From positions 1-48,897 of the forward strand of contig JAHAZL010000057.1 in the NCBI GenBank assembly GCA_018384055.1: a stretch of 48,897 bases of DNA. The letters run 5' to 3'. Below the pieces are notes generated by a model. It was not told the DNA's origin, searched no databases, and saw only the letters and a program-made list of their open reading frames with translations. How positions within the stretch are numbered: the stretch's first letter is position 1; every line of letters begins with the position of its first letter. A program made the position numbers and the translations under genes. Of this stretch, positions 32,363 through 40,828 are shown piece after piece. This DNA comes from Treponema sp. Lineage in GTDB: Bacteria > Spirochaetota > Spirochaetia > Treponematales > Treponemataceae.

Positions 32363-33697
32363 ATGTTAGACTACAGATTTATTAAAGAAAACCTTGAAGC
32401 AGTAAAGAAGAACATCATCGACCGCAACATGGATCCTGCAAAGGCAGACGCTGACCTTGTTGTAAAACTCTTTGACGAACGCACAGCTCTTACAACATCT
32501 CTCCAGGAACTCCAGAAAAAGAGAAATGAAAACGCCGCATCAATGAAGCAGAAACTTGATCCAGAAACACGCCAGAAATATATCGACGAAGGAAAAGTCC
32601 TTAAGGAACAGATTGCAGCAGAAGAAGCAAAACTCAATGAAGTTGAATCTGCCCTTGACGAAGCAGGACGCCAGATTCCTAACATGGCACACCCGGAAAC
32701 ACCTATCGGAAAACTAGATACAGAAAACCTTGAAGTAAAGAAAGTGGGAACAATCCGCAAGTTTGACTTCAAGGCAAAAAGCCATGTAGAAATCATGGAA
32801 GCCCTTGACCTCATCGACTTTGAACGCGCAACAAAGGTTTCAGGACCAAAGTTCTACTACCTTAAGAATGAAGCTGTTTTCCTTGAACAGGCCCTCATCA
32901 TGTATGCAATGAACATTCTCCGCAAGCACGGATTCACAATATTCATCACACCTGATGTTGCAAAGGAAGAAGTCCTCAAGGGAATCGGATTCAACCCACG
33001 CGGAAACGAATCAAATGTTTATGCAATCGAAGAAGAAGGAACATGTCTCGTTGCTACTGCAGAAATCACTCTTGGAGGTTACCACTCTGGAGAAATTCTT
33101 GATAAGTCTAAGCTTCCGTTGATGTACTGTGGTCTTTCACACTGTTTCCGCCGCGAAGCAGGTGCTGCAGGACAGTTCTCAAAAGGACTTTATCGTGTTC
33201 ACCAGTTTGACAAGGTTGAAATGTTCGTATATTCAACACCAGAACAGTCAGACGAACTTCACGAAAAACTTCGCCAGATTGAAGAAGAAATCTTTACAGG
33301 TCTTGGCATTCCTTTCCATGTAGTTGATACATGTACAGGTGACCTTGGAGCTCCAGCATACCGCAAGTGGGACCTTGAAGCATGGATGCCTGGACGTGCA
33401 GATGAAAAGCATCCTGAAGGTGACTACGGTGAAGTTACATCAACTTCCAACTGTACAGACTTCCAGGCTCGCCGCCTTAACGTTAAGTACCGCGATGATG
33501 ACGGAAAGAACAAGTATGTTCACATGCTCAACGGTACTGCCATTGCAGTAGGACGCGCTATGCTTGCCCTCATCGAAAACTACCAGAATGAAGACGGTTC
33601 CGTTACAATTCCAGAAGTACTTGTTCCATTCTGCGGATTTGACAAGATTGGACCAAAGGCAAACATCGAATCACCTGTAATCATCTCAAAGAAATAA
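32363..33697 (+). CDS. serS: Serine--tRNA ligase
   Basis: This enzyme charges tRNA-Ser and tRNA-Sec with serine. The 444 residues open with MLDYRFIKENLEAVKKNI and a long antiparallel coiled-coil arm (about 30-105) that grips the tRNA variable arm. Motif 2 is in SHCFRREAGAAGQ near 257-269, the serine-site TAEI lies near 235-238, and motif 3 GTAIAVGRAMLALIENYQ near 393-410. This is a standard bacterial class IIa enzyme. GAGGA precedes the ATG. Confidence 0.97.
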   Translation: MLDYRFIKENLEAVKKNIIDRNMDPAKADADLVVKLFDERTALTTSLQELQKKRNENAASMKQKLDPETRQKYIDEGKVLKEQIAAEEAKLNEVESALDEAGRQIPNMAHPETPIGKLDTENLEVKKVGTIRKFDFKAKSHVEIMEALDLIDFERATKVSGPKFYYLKNEAVFLEQALIMYAMNILRKHGFTIFITPDVAKEEVLKGIGFNPRGNESNVYAIEEEGTCLVATAEITLGGYHSGEILDKSKLPLMYCGLSHCFRREAGAAGQFSKGLYRVHQFDKVEMFVYSTPEQSDELHEKLRQIEEEIFTGLGIPFHVVDTCTGDLGAPAYRKWDLEAWMPGRADEKHPEGDYGEVTSTSNCTDFQARRLNVKYRDDDGKNKYVHMLNGTAIAVGRAMLALIENYQNEDGSVTIPEVLVPFCGFDKIGPKANIESPVIISKK

Positions 33698-33726
33698 ATT
33701 ACTCAAGATAAATCCGGAGGGCCATA

Positions 33727-34785
33727 ATGGAAAACAAAAACTATTCAAAAGGGATTTTTTACCTGTTGTGTTTTGTTGCTTTCATTGTGGCTCTTGCTGT
33801 TTTAAAGGTTACGGCAACTTTTGTTCTTCCTATAACCATTTCCATTCTCTTTTCATTCATTTTCTACCCTTTCGTAAAGAAGCTGAACAGTTTTAAAATC
33901 CCATGGATTCTGGCAGTACTAATTGTCATTGCAATAACAGGATTTCTTTTTTCAGTAATTGCAAATATCCTTGTTTCCAGCTGCAAGTCCATTGTCTCAG
34001 CCTATCCACGATACGAGGCTAGATTTACAAGCGTTTACTCAATGATTGCAGAAACCTTTAAATTGCCTTTTGATGAAAATTCATCCCTTTTTGCAAACCT
34101 TTGGAATTCACTTGGAGTCCGCACTTTCGTTCAGAATTCTGCCATCAGCCTTAGCAACTTCTTGATTTCAGGAGCAAAAATAATTTTCTTGGTTTCACTC
34201 CTGATTCTTTTCTTTATGATGGAAATGCGCGAAATGAAAAGCAAGATAAAGCTGGCTTTCCCGGAGGAAAAACTTAACCGCAAAATCATCTACATAACCA
34301 TAAAGACTATTTCTGATGTTACAAGGTTTATTTCCATAAAATTCTACATATCCCTTCTTACGGGAACCCTTGTAGGAATAATATGCCTGTCAGTTGGATT
34401 GGACTTTCCTATTGTCTGGGGATTTCTAGCCTTTGTGCTGAATTTCATTCCAAACTTTGGATCTGCAATTTCATTTGTAATGACAACCGCCTTTTCTGTA
34501 ATCCAGTTCTACCCGGCAGGATACAAGATTGTTATTGTGGCAGTTTCAATACTTGCCATCAATTCTATTTTAGGAAGCATACTTGAACCAAAATGGGAAG
34601 GCAATGACCTTGGAATATCGCCATTCCTCATACTCGTAAGCCTTACCCTTTGGGGATACATCTGGGGTTTTGCAGGTATGATTCTTTCCGTGCCCATTCT
34701 AGTTATCATCAAGATTATCTGCGATAACATTGAAGGACTCAAACCGGTTGCAGCCCTCATCGGCAGCAAGAAAAAAGAAAAATAA
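33727..34785 (+). CDS. AI-2E family (PerM/YdiK-type) membrane permease
   Basis: The 352 residues have about eight hydrophobic segments, with the first two close together at about 8-50, a soluble loop at about 85-150, and a C-terminal cluster. The motif FIPNFGSAISFVM and the ending ILEPKWEGNDLGISPFLILV, then WGFAGMILSVPILVIIKII, are characteristic. Family members have been linked to autoinducer-2 export or to Na+/H+ exchange; the substrate here is unknown. CGGAGGG lies five bases before the ATG. It is convergent with the next minus-strand operon. Confidence 0.88.
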   Translation: MENKNYSKGIFYLLCFVAFIVALAVLKVTATFVLPITISILFSFIFYPFVKKLNSFKIPWILAVLIVIAITGFLFSVIANILVSSCKSIVSAYPRYEARFTSVYSMIAETFKLPFDENSSLFANLWNSLGVRTFVQNSAISLSNFLISGAKIIFLVSLLILFFMMEMREMKSKIKLAFPEEKLNRKIIYITIKTISDVTRFISIKFYISLLTGTLVGIICLSVGLDFPIVWGFLAFVLNFIPNFGSAISFVMTTAFSVIQFYPAGYKIVIVAVSILAINSILGSILEPKWEGNDLGISPFLILVSLTLWGYIWGFAGMILSVPILVIIKIICDNIEGLKPVAALIGSKKKEK

Positions 34786-34809
34786 AGGACCAGAAATTAT
34801 TCTGATCCC
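34770..34809 (-). terminator. Terminator of the minus-strand pair
   Basis: On the minus strand, GGATCAGAA / TTCTGGTCC with one mismatch is followed by a T-rich tract (TTTATTTTTCTTTTTTC). Confidence 0.65.
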
Positions 34810-34816
34810 GTAAAAA

Positions 34817-35797
34817 TCAAACTGTACCATATTTTTTTCCCGTAATTCTTTCATACAGGAACCTGTAGTCTTCTTCCTTAAGTTTTTCGTACTTAAGGGA
34901 AATGCATTTTAAACCCGGCGAATTCTCGTTTTCGTAAATGCAGTCAACATGACATTCAATATTCACGTTTCTTTTCAAGAGCCTGTTTTCTGCAAGAACA
35001 AAAACAAGATTCAAATTGTATTCTGCACCACAAACAAGTTTTTCAGTTCCCTTTCCACCTGCAAGGACAACTCTTTTATCATCAACAAAAATGATGTTGA
35101 AAGGCATAGCCCTTCCTTCAACAGATTCAGCGGTAAAAATGTTTTTTTCAGTAAGATATCTGGCAATAGCCAAAAGATGGAGACCGTTTCCAATGGGAGC
35201 CCCTTCACCGGATTTTGCATCGGCAACAAATTTTTCAAGGAGTGCCTTTGCTTCATGCTGACTTGCTTCAGGAATGTCAGCCCACTTTGGAGATACGAAT
35301 ATCTGGTAATTGTTCAACGGAATACAGTCAATGCTGACTGTTGATTTCTCAGTCTTAAAGGAAACAGTTCCGCTGAAATCATATTCACTTGAAGTAACCA
35401 CATCCGGAATTCTTTTGATTGATGACGGAACAACAATTGCCAGCCCCTGGGAAAATTCTTTCATCTCTGTAATGAAATAAAGCCCAAGATGATTGAAATA
35501 AAACTGGACGCGTACCTGTTTCCCAAGGAATGGCTGAACCGTACGGGCAGGATTCTTAAGGAGAATGATTCCCTGCTTAAGAACATCAATCTGGCTTGAA
35601 GGAATTGCAACAGGAAAAACTGCACTGGCAGGGACACGCTTTTCCTTGCCGGGAACATCAGTTTTCGAATCCACAAGGGAAGCTTCCGCCTGTTCCGGCT
35701 TTTCCTCAAGAGTAACGGTCAGAGGAACATTGTCGTCCCTCAGGTATTGCAATACAAGTTCCCTTTCAATACGGGTAAGTTCTTTTTCTTCCTGCAT
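34817..35797 (-). CDS. Unknown cytoplasmic protein, possibly PilZ-like
   Basis: The 326-residue product from the ATG at 35797 is preceded by AGGAGA; the frame extends 13 codons further into the upstream gene. There is no signal peptide or membrane helix. Residues about 85-160 (LGKQVRVQFYFNHLGLYFIT, then QGLAIVVPSSIKRIP) and the C-terminal 110 (YNLNLVFVLAENRLLKRNVN, then ISLKYEKLKEEDYRFLYERI) resemble the beta-barrel and terminal helix of PilZ-type domains, but no RxxxR or DxSxxG is present, so c-di-GMP binding is not predicted. The start overlaps the region just after the lipoprotein stop, so the two are coupled. Confidence 0.6.
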   Translation of the reverse strand: MQEEKELTRIERELVLQYLRDDNVPLTVTLEEKPEQAEASLVDSKTDVPGKEKRVPASAVFPVAIPSSQIDVLKQGIILLKNPARTVQPFLGKQVRVQFYFNHLGLYFITEMKEFSQGLAIVVPSSIKRIPDVVTSSEYDFSGTVSFKTEKSTVSIDCIPLNNYQIFVSPKWADIPEASQHEAKALLEKFVADAKSGEGAPIGNGLHLLAIARYLTEKNIFTAESVEGRAMPFNIIFVDDKRVVLAGGKGTEKLVCGAEYNLNLVFVLAENRLLKRNVNIECHVDCIYENENSPGLKCISLKYEKLKEEDYRFLYERITGKKYGTV

Positions 35798-35798
35798 G

Positions 35799-36437
35799 TT
35801 ACTCTCCTGCACTGTTGATAAGGTCCACAGAAACAATCTTGAATTCTGATTCCCCGTCTCTTACAAAAATCATGGCGTCTGCATGTTCACCATCATAATT
35901 TTTTTCGCTTTCAAAAAACAGCCTTACAGGACACTGGAAAAATCCTTCTCCACAGAAAGGTTCCCCTATGGCATGCCACAAAACCTTTGAGTTTCCGTAA
36001 AGGCGGTCAAAATCATACTTGAACATTACTAGGGAATAAACGGATCCCCCTTCGACATAGGTTTCAAGACCTTCTCCTTTTTCAAAGGCTTTAAGGAAAT
36101 TATCAAGAAGGGAATAGCATTTTTCGGGCATGCTGTCTGTATCAAGGCTATACGCTTCAGTAATTCTTGGAAATATTTTCTTTCCTTCGTAAAAAGGTTT
36201 TGCTGCAGGTAAAAAGTCTATGGAAACATCAATTATGCCAGAAATCCCGTTGATTTCCCTGTAAGTCCTGGAAAGAAGGTCTTCTTCAATGGTTGCGGTC
36301 CAATTAGTTGAAGCATCAAGTTTTGCAGCAGTAGATTTTAAAGTTATACCAGAAGAACTATCCCCGCCTGTATGGGAAGCACAGGAAAAAAAGAGGAGAA
36401 ATGAGACAAAAATTGTGGCAGGAACTTTTAAATTCAT
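35799..36437 (-). CDS. Lipoprotein of unknown function
   Basis: The product from 36437 begins MNLKVPATIFVSFLLFFSC, a short lipoprotein signal with Cys19. The mature part is about 194 residues, including TIEEDLLSRTYREINGISGI and VYSLVMFKYDFDRLYGNSKV; no known domain is recognised. The frame allows a start ten codons earlier, but those residues would spoil the signal peptide. TTTAAA, 17 bp, TAAAAT and then 7 nt to the ATG make a weaker case for another leaderless start. Its stop is two bases before the next gene's ATG on the minus strand. Confidence 0.75.
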   Translation of the reverse strand: MNLKVPATIFVSFLLFFSCASHTGGDSSSGITLKSTAAKLDASTNWTATIEEDLLSRTYREINGISGIIDVSIDFLPAAKPFYEGKKIFPRITEAYSLDTDSMPEKCYSLLDNFLKAFEKGEGLETYVEGGSVYSLVMFKYDFDRLYGNSKVLWHAIGEPFCGEGFFQCPVRLFFESEKNYDGEHADAMIFVRDGESEFKIVSVDLINSAGE

Positions 36438-36504
36438 TGCTATGATTTTACTATATAAATCATTCAATTTAAAGGATTAAATCCTCTGTTTATGAACAAT
36501 TCAG

Positions 36505-36533
36505 TTGTTAAATAGTGTAAAGAATATTATAAT
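36505..36533 (+). promoter_or_regulatory. Promoter of the ComFB-domain gene
   Basis: TTGTTA (36505-36510), 17 bp, TATAAT (36528-36533). The predicted start near 36540 leaves a leader of about 25 nt with GGAG at 36556-36559, a normally led mRNA that contrasts with the leaderless group. Confidence 0.8.
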
Positions 36534-36564
36534 TCTATGGAAATACATTACCATTGGAGTGATT

Positions 36565-37293
36565 ATGGCAGCTGGAAAAATGAACATTCACAACATCATG
36601 GAAGAATTCGTTACGGACCGCGTAAATTCCCTTTATGACGAAGTAATGAAACAGAAGTCAGTATGGCTAACCTGTGACTGTGAACACTGCCGTCTTGATA
36701 CAATCTGTTATGTACTTAACAGGGTAACACCGAGATATGTTGTAGGTGGCCGCGGTGTTACCCACAATACTAACCTCATCAAAGAAAACGCCCAGATTAC
36801 AATTGATATTGAAAAACTCTGCATAGAGGGAATGCGCCTTGTAAATACAGCAAAACGCCCTTACCATCAGAGCGGTACCAAGAGAGCCGGAGTTTCAATT
36901 GAAGTCAAAACTGCAGAATTTAACTTTCCTACCTTTATGGGAAATGTTTTTGACGGAAATTCCTTTGAACCTCTTTCTGGAGCAAGCGTAAAACTTTCTT
37001 TGAACGGGGAAACTGTTGAAATGATTGATTCAACCTGGCAGAACCCATGCAATACTTTTGAAGCAACAAAGGGAAGCTATTCATTCTGGATGGCTCCACA
37101 GGAGGCTGTTTCAGAAGGCATGAACAAAAAGTTCAACTTTACGGTTGAAGTTACTTGCCCAGGATATACACCTGTCAACTACAGCTTTACAGTTCCACTT
37201 ACAAGCGAAAAAATTGATTCAATTGAACTCAATTCAACTTACAGCGTAAAGATTCAGGACATTTTCCTTTTTAAGGAAGAAGAAGAAAACTAA
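36565..37293 (+). CDS. ComFB-domain protein with C-terminal Ig-like domain
   Basis: Residues 1-95 match the late-competence ComFB family: an N-terminal helix NIHNIMEEFVTDRVNSLYDE, CDCEHCRLDTICYVLNRVTP with clustered cysteines, then RYVVGGRGVTHN. ComFB relatives in cyanobacteria bind cyclic dinucleotides. Residues about 120-230 form a beta-rich module (GNVFDGNSFEPLSGASVKLS, then SYSFWMAP and VEVTCPGYTPVNYSFTVPL) resembling carboxypeptidase-regulatory or Ig-like folds. No signal peptide is seen, so the whole protein is probably cytoplasmic. The ATG at 36565 follows GGAG by five bases; a longer reading begins inside the promoter. Confidence 0.8.
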   Translation: MAAGKMNIHNIMEEFVTDRVNSLYDEVMKQKSVWLTCDCEHCRLDTICYVLNRVTPRYVVGGRGVTHNTNLIKENAQITIDIEKLCIEGMRLVNTAKRPYHQSGTKRAGVSIEVKTAEFNFPTFMGNVFDGNSFEPLSGASVKLSLNGETVEMIDSTWQNPCNTFEATKGSYSFWMAPQEAVSEGMNKKFNFTVEVTCPGYTPVNYSFTVPLTSEKIDSIELNSTYSVKIQDIFLFKEEEEN

Positions 37294-37308
37294 ATATTGG
37301 AGATTCAA

Positions 37309-38007
37309 ATGAACACAAATTCTAGTACAAATTACAGGTCTGCTGCAGACGAAAAGCAGAGGTTCATTACCAGAACCTACATGTGGATGGGACTTGCACT
37401 TATAATCAGTGCAGTTGCAGCTTTCTTTACAGCATCAAACGAACAGATGCTCCAGATGCTTTTTGGAAACAAGGCAATGGGATTCAAAGTCATAGCAGTT
37501 GCTGAACTTGCCCTTGTCTTCATCCTTTCAATGACACTACGCAACATTTCCGTTTTCGGAGCCGGATTGATGTTTATAATCTACTCCCTCATAAACGGAA
37601 TTACTTTATCAGCAATTTTCTATGTATTTGACCTGGGCTCAATCGCATTCAGTTTCGGTGGAGCAGCTACAATGTTCATACTCATGAGCATTTACGGCAA
37701 GGCAACAAAGCAGGACCTTTCAAAGGCTGGTCACTATCTTTTGATGGCACTCCTTGGCCTCATTGTAGTTTCCCTCATCAACTGGCTCCTCAAATCACCT
37801 ATGGTGGACTGGCTCATTTCAATGGCAACTGTCGTAATCTTTACAGGCCTTACAGCATACGACACACAGAAGATCCTCCGCACTGCACAGAGGGCCAATG
37901 ATTCTGATGCATACAGAAAGATTGCAATCATCGGTGCCCTCGAACTCTACCTTGACTTCATCAACATCTTCCTTTCTCTCCTCCGCCTCTTTGGAAAGAG
38001 AAAATAG
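37309..38007 (+). CDS. Bax inhibitor-1 / YccA family membrane protein
   Basis: The 232 residues contain seven hydrophobic segments and the family signatures FITRTYMWMGLALIISA near 23-39, GLMFIIYSLINGITLSAIFY near 86-105 and, at the end, GLTAYDTQKILR with the conserved Asp, then GALELYLDFINIFLSLLRLF. Bacterial members behave as pH-sensitive calcium-leak channels or interact with the FtsH/HflKC system. TTGGAG lies six bases before the ATG. It is 15 bp after the ComFB gene and probably co-transcribed with it. Confidence 0.92.
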   Translation: MNTNSSTNYRSAADEKQRFITRTYMWMGLALIISAVAAFFTASNEQMLQMLFGNKAMGFKVIAVAELALVFILSMTLRNISVFGAGLMFIIYSLINGITLSAIFYVFDLGSIAFSFGGAATMFILMSIYGKATKQDLSKAGHYLLMALLGLIVVSLINWLLKSPMVDWLISMATVVIFTGLTAYDTQKILRTAQRANDSDAYRKIAIIGALELYLDFINIFLSLLRLFGKRK

Positions 38008-38113
38008 ACGGAAGTCTTTGTTGTATTAGAAGCCGGTACCTGATATAACTTTCGCCTCACGATTTGCTGAAGCGATTCGTGCATGATGAAGGGCTGTCCA
38101 ATAGGTATGAGTC

Positions 38114-38136
38114 ATTGCCGTGCTCGACACGGCAAT
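38114..38136. repeat. Perfect 9-bp inverted repeat between convergent genes
   Basis: ATTGCCGTG (38114-38122) and CACGGCAAT (38128-38136) enclose CTCGA. No T tract follows on either strand, so it is not a standard intrinsic terminator. Confidence 0.7.
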
Positions 38137-38145
38137 CTCTTGTAT

Positions 38146-38172
38146 TGCAATTAAATGAATGCAATTAAATGA
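38146..38172. repeat. Short tandem direct repeat
   Basis: TGCAATTAAATGA occurs at 38146-38158 and 38160-38172 (14-bp period). The rest of the 222-bp gap between the BI-1 and DinG stop codons shows no gene. Confidence 0.75.
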
Positions 38173-38229
38173 CACTTTTTAAACTTATTGGTCATCCCCA
38201 TTCATTATTTTAAACGGATTGCAAGATCT

Positions 38230-40674
38230 CTAGAAAAATTTTTCCACGGCACTGATAATCTGTTCCAAAGGATTATACATCCTTCGGCTCATGGGAACAC
38301 TTGTGGTAAACATCTTTCCATAGCGCTTTTCAACGATGCGACGGTCAAGGACAATGATTACACCCCTGTCGTCTCCGCGGCGCATAAGGCGTCCAAAGCC
38401 CTGCCTGAATTTAATTACCGCCTGAGGAACACTCAGCTGCATGAAAGGATTCCCACCTTTATTTTCAAGGTCTTCGCTTCTTGCGGCAAATACCGGGTCA
38501 TTAGGAACGGCAAAAGGCAGTTTTACAATAATGACCTGACTCAAGCTGTCGCCCGGAACATCAACGCCTTCCCAGAAACTGTCCGTTGCAAAAAGAACAC
38601 TCTGGGTATCTTCCTTAAAGTTTTCAAGAAGACGGAACCTGTCTTCATCCCCCTGCTTTAACAAAGTAATGCCTTTGCCAACCAAAGCACTGGCGGCGGC
38701 ATTATAGGCATATTTCAGGCTGTCGTAGGAAGTAAAGAGCACAAGGGTTCTACCTCCCGCAGCCTCTATCAATCTTGGAACCGTCTGTTCCACATAGGTC
38801 TGATAGTAAGGGCTGTCTGGAAAAGGCGCATCAGCCGGAACACCAAAAAGTACATTGGTTCTATACGGGAAAGGAGACTCAAAGCTGTTTTTTGCAAGGC
38901 GTTCTTCAGGAACAAAACATGCCCCGGTTCTTCTAAGCCAGTAGCCAAAATGATTTTCGGTACGCAAGGTGGCGCTTGTACACACAACGGAATCCAACGG
39001 CTCAAAAACACCGCCGTTCATCATTGGTGCAATATCAAGGGGAGTTTCATAGAACTGCACGAAAAGAACAGGTTCTTCACCTGGAGTCTTGGGAGGCATG
39101 CGTACCTTCTGCATCCAGTATACCTTATCCCTATGGGCATCCCAATTTATAAAATGTTCAAAAAGAACACCGTAGCCTTCAATGCGGCCGAGGACTGTCT
39201 TTGATTCCCATACGGCAGGAATGTCGGAATCCTTGTCATCTATCTTGGAAACAACAGTCTGCGCAAGGTTATAGAAATCCGTAACGGCTTCCTTCAGCCT
39301 TTCAATTCCTTCAAAAATCCGAGTGTAATTTTCCGCATTTCCATCATGAATCCTCACATTGAATCCATCATCAAGCAGAAGAACAGCATCCTGATCAAGG
39401 ACTGCAGCAGCATCCCTGATGGCTTCTATGCAGACGTCGACCCTTTCAGTAAAATCGTCCGCCGCAGAAACAGCAGCCGCCTGTACGAGGAAACCTGACC
39501 TTGTTCCCCTCCACTGGCGGTAAAGAAGATTCACCTGCTTAAGTAGCTTGAATCTGGTAAAGGATTCGCTGAAAAAACTTGTGGCACTGTCTTCTATGCC
39601 GTGTGCTTCGTCAAAAACTATCCTCTTATACGGAGGGAGAACTGCAGTATCCTCATAACCAGCCCCGCTCATGCGGCTTTCAATGTCAGCAAAAAGAAGG
39701 TGGTGATTAACGACAATGAGGTTTGCATCGGCAGCTTCCTTCCTGACCTTCATTACAAAGCAATCTTCACGGAACGGACATCTTCCACCCATGCAGGAAT
39801 CGCTTTCACTGTTTACCTTGCTCCACACGCTTTCCGGAGGATTGAAGGTAAGGTCGGTTCTGCTCCCGGTCTCGGATTCCCTTGTCCAGTCATCGATTTT
39901 TTTTATCAGGTCGTTTTCATCTTCAAAAAGAGACGGTTCCGTTACCGCATCGGAAAGTCGCCTCAAGCAGACATAATTCTGCCTTCCTTTCAATAAAACC
40001 GCCTTTATTTTCTTTCCCGTAATTTCCTGGGCCGCAGGAATATCCTTCTCATACAGCTGCTGCTGAAGGTTTATTGTTCCTGTTGATATAACAACTCGTT
40101 CTTTATTATTTACTGCCCAGAGAATGGACGGAACAAGATAGGCAAAACTTTTACCTACACCAGTCCCTGCTTCAAACACTCCAATTTTATTTCCATTAAA
40201 GGCTGCCGTAATTTCCTTGACCAGTTCCATCTGGGCAGGGCGTTCTTCGTAATTAGGATTCTTTTTGGCAAGCGGACCTTCCTTTGAAAGGAAAAATGCA
40301 GCTTCATCGGGATTTGTATACAGAAGTTTTCTTGGCTTTATGGGTTCTACAACAGGATAAACATCAGTAACCTCATTGTTTACTATATAGAAGCCCATGG
40401 AAGTGTCGCTGGCATTGTAGGCAATGGACTGATCTGCTTCACTTGGCCTGAGATATCCACTTGGATGGTTATGGATGAGGACATGGCCCCCGCGGGCAGC
40501 ATTATTATTGACTATGACGGAATCTTCATTTCCCCTGGCACCAACTTCTACGGATACAATGATTCCATCATCATTGATTTTTCCAACAAAGAAGACCTCG
40601 TTTCCGTCAGCCTCCTCTATGGCATTCCTAATGATTTGAATTACTTTCTCCGAAAAGCGACTGGCAACATCCAT
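38230..40674 (-). CDS. dinG: RadC-like JAMM domain fused to DinG-family helicase
   Basis: Residues 1-120 are a JAMM/MPN+ metalloprotease-like domain with all ligands present: Glu26, His68, His70, Ser78 and Asp81 (H-x-H-x7-S-x2-D), in the RadC form HNHPSGYLRPSEAD. Residues 145-814 are an XPD/DinG superfamily 2 helicase: Walker A AGTGVGKS at 169-176, iron-sulfur cysteines 236, 294, 299 and 305, VFDEAH near 355, and C-terminal ATDSFWEGVDVPGD and QGFGRLMRRGDD motifs. DinG unwinds 5'-3' and removes R-loops. The start is set at 40674 because the -10 box lies 6 nt before it; a longer reading adds 27 residues coded by the promoter. Confidence 0.9.
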   Translation of the reverse strand: MDVASRFSEKVIQIIRNAIEEADGNEVFFVGKINDDGIIVSVEVGARGNEDSVIVNNNAARGGHVLIHNHPSGYLRPSEADQSIAYNASDTSMGFYIVNNEVTDVYPVVEPIKPRKLLYTNPDEAAFFLSKEGPLAKKNPNYEERPAQMELVKEITAAFNGNKIGVFEAGTGVGKSFAYLVPSILWAVNNKERVVISTGTINLQQQLYEKDIPAAQEITGKKIKAVLLKGRQNYVCLRRLSDAVTEPSLFEDENDLIKKIDDWTRESETGSRTDLTFNPPESVWSKVNSESDSCMGGRCPFREDCFVMKVRKEAADANLIVVNHHLLFADIESRMSGAGYEDTAVLPPYKRIVFDEAHGIEDSATSFFSESFTRFKLLKQVNLLYRQWRGTRSGFLVQAAAVSAADDFTERVDVCIEAIRDAAAVLDQDAVLLLDDGFNVRIHDGNAENYTRIFEGIERLKEAVTDFYNLAQTVVSKIDDKDSDIPAVWESKTVLGRIEGYGVLFEHFINWDAHRDKVYWMQKVRMPPKTPGEEPVLFVQFYETPLDIAPMMNGGVFEPLDSVVCTSATLRTENHFGYWLRRTGACFVPEERLAKNSFESPFPYRTNVLFGVPADAPFPDSPYYQTYVEQTVPRLIEAAGGRTLVLFTSYDSLKYAYNAAASALVGKGITLLKQGDEDRFRLLENFKEDTQSVLFATDSFWEGVDVPGDSLSQVIIVKLPFAVPNDPVFAARSEDLENKGGNPFMQLSVPQAVIKFRQGFGRLMRRGDDRGVIIVLDRRIVEKRYGKMFTTSVPMSRRMYNPLEQIISAVEKFF

Positions 40675-40680
40675 GGCTAA

Positions 40681-40709
40681 ATTATAGTAAGCAAAGCAAC
40701 AAATTGCAA
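40681..40709 (-). promoter_or_regulatory. Promoter of the JAMM-DinG gene, predicted leaderless start
   Basis: On the minus strand: TTGCAA (40709-40704), 17 bp, TATAAT (40686-40681), then 6 nt (TTAGCC) to the ATG at 40674. No ribosome site. Confidence 0.8.
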
Positions 40710-40739
40710 TTTGAAGAAAAAAACATTCCGTTACATTAA

Positions 40740-40788
40740 ATGTGATATTTTTCACAATAAATTATTCCAACTGTGACTTTTTTCACAG
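40740..40788. promoter_or_regulatory. Paired TGTGA-N6-TCACA operators (Rex/CRP type)
   Basis: TGTGA-N6-TCACA occurs at 40741-40756 and 40772-40787, centres 31 bp apart, about three helical turns. Both half-sites are perfect in each. Against the Rex consensus TTGTGAA-N4-TTCACAA they match 12 and 11 of 14 defined positions; against CRP the core match is complete. Rex control of ldh is well established in other bacteria. The sites also lie upstream of the divergent helicase promoter. Confidence 0.65.
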
Positions 40789-40828
40789 AATTGGTCAAAA
40801 ACCGCAAAATATTAACATGAAAATAATT

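Noticed and set aside
34817..35797. Functional c-di-GMP binding by the minus-strand PilZ-like protein
   Set aside because: Neither RxxxR nor DxSxxG is present, so only a loose fold resemblance remains.
38114..38136. The 9-bp inverted repeat as a bidirectional intrinsic terminator
   Set aside because: No T tract follows on either strand. Kept only as a repeat.
38188..38661. A 157-codon plus-strand frame at the end of the DinG gene
   Set aside because: It is antisense to conserved helicase motifs and has no ribosome site or recognisable domain.
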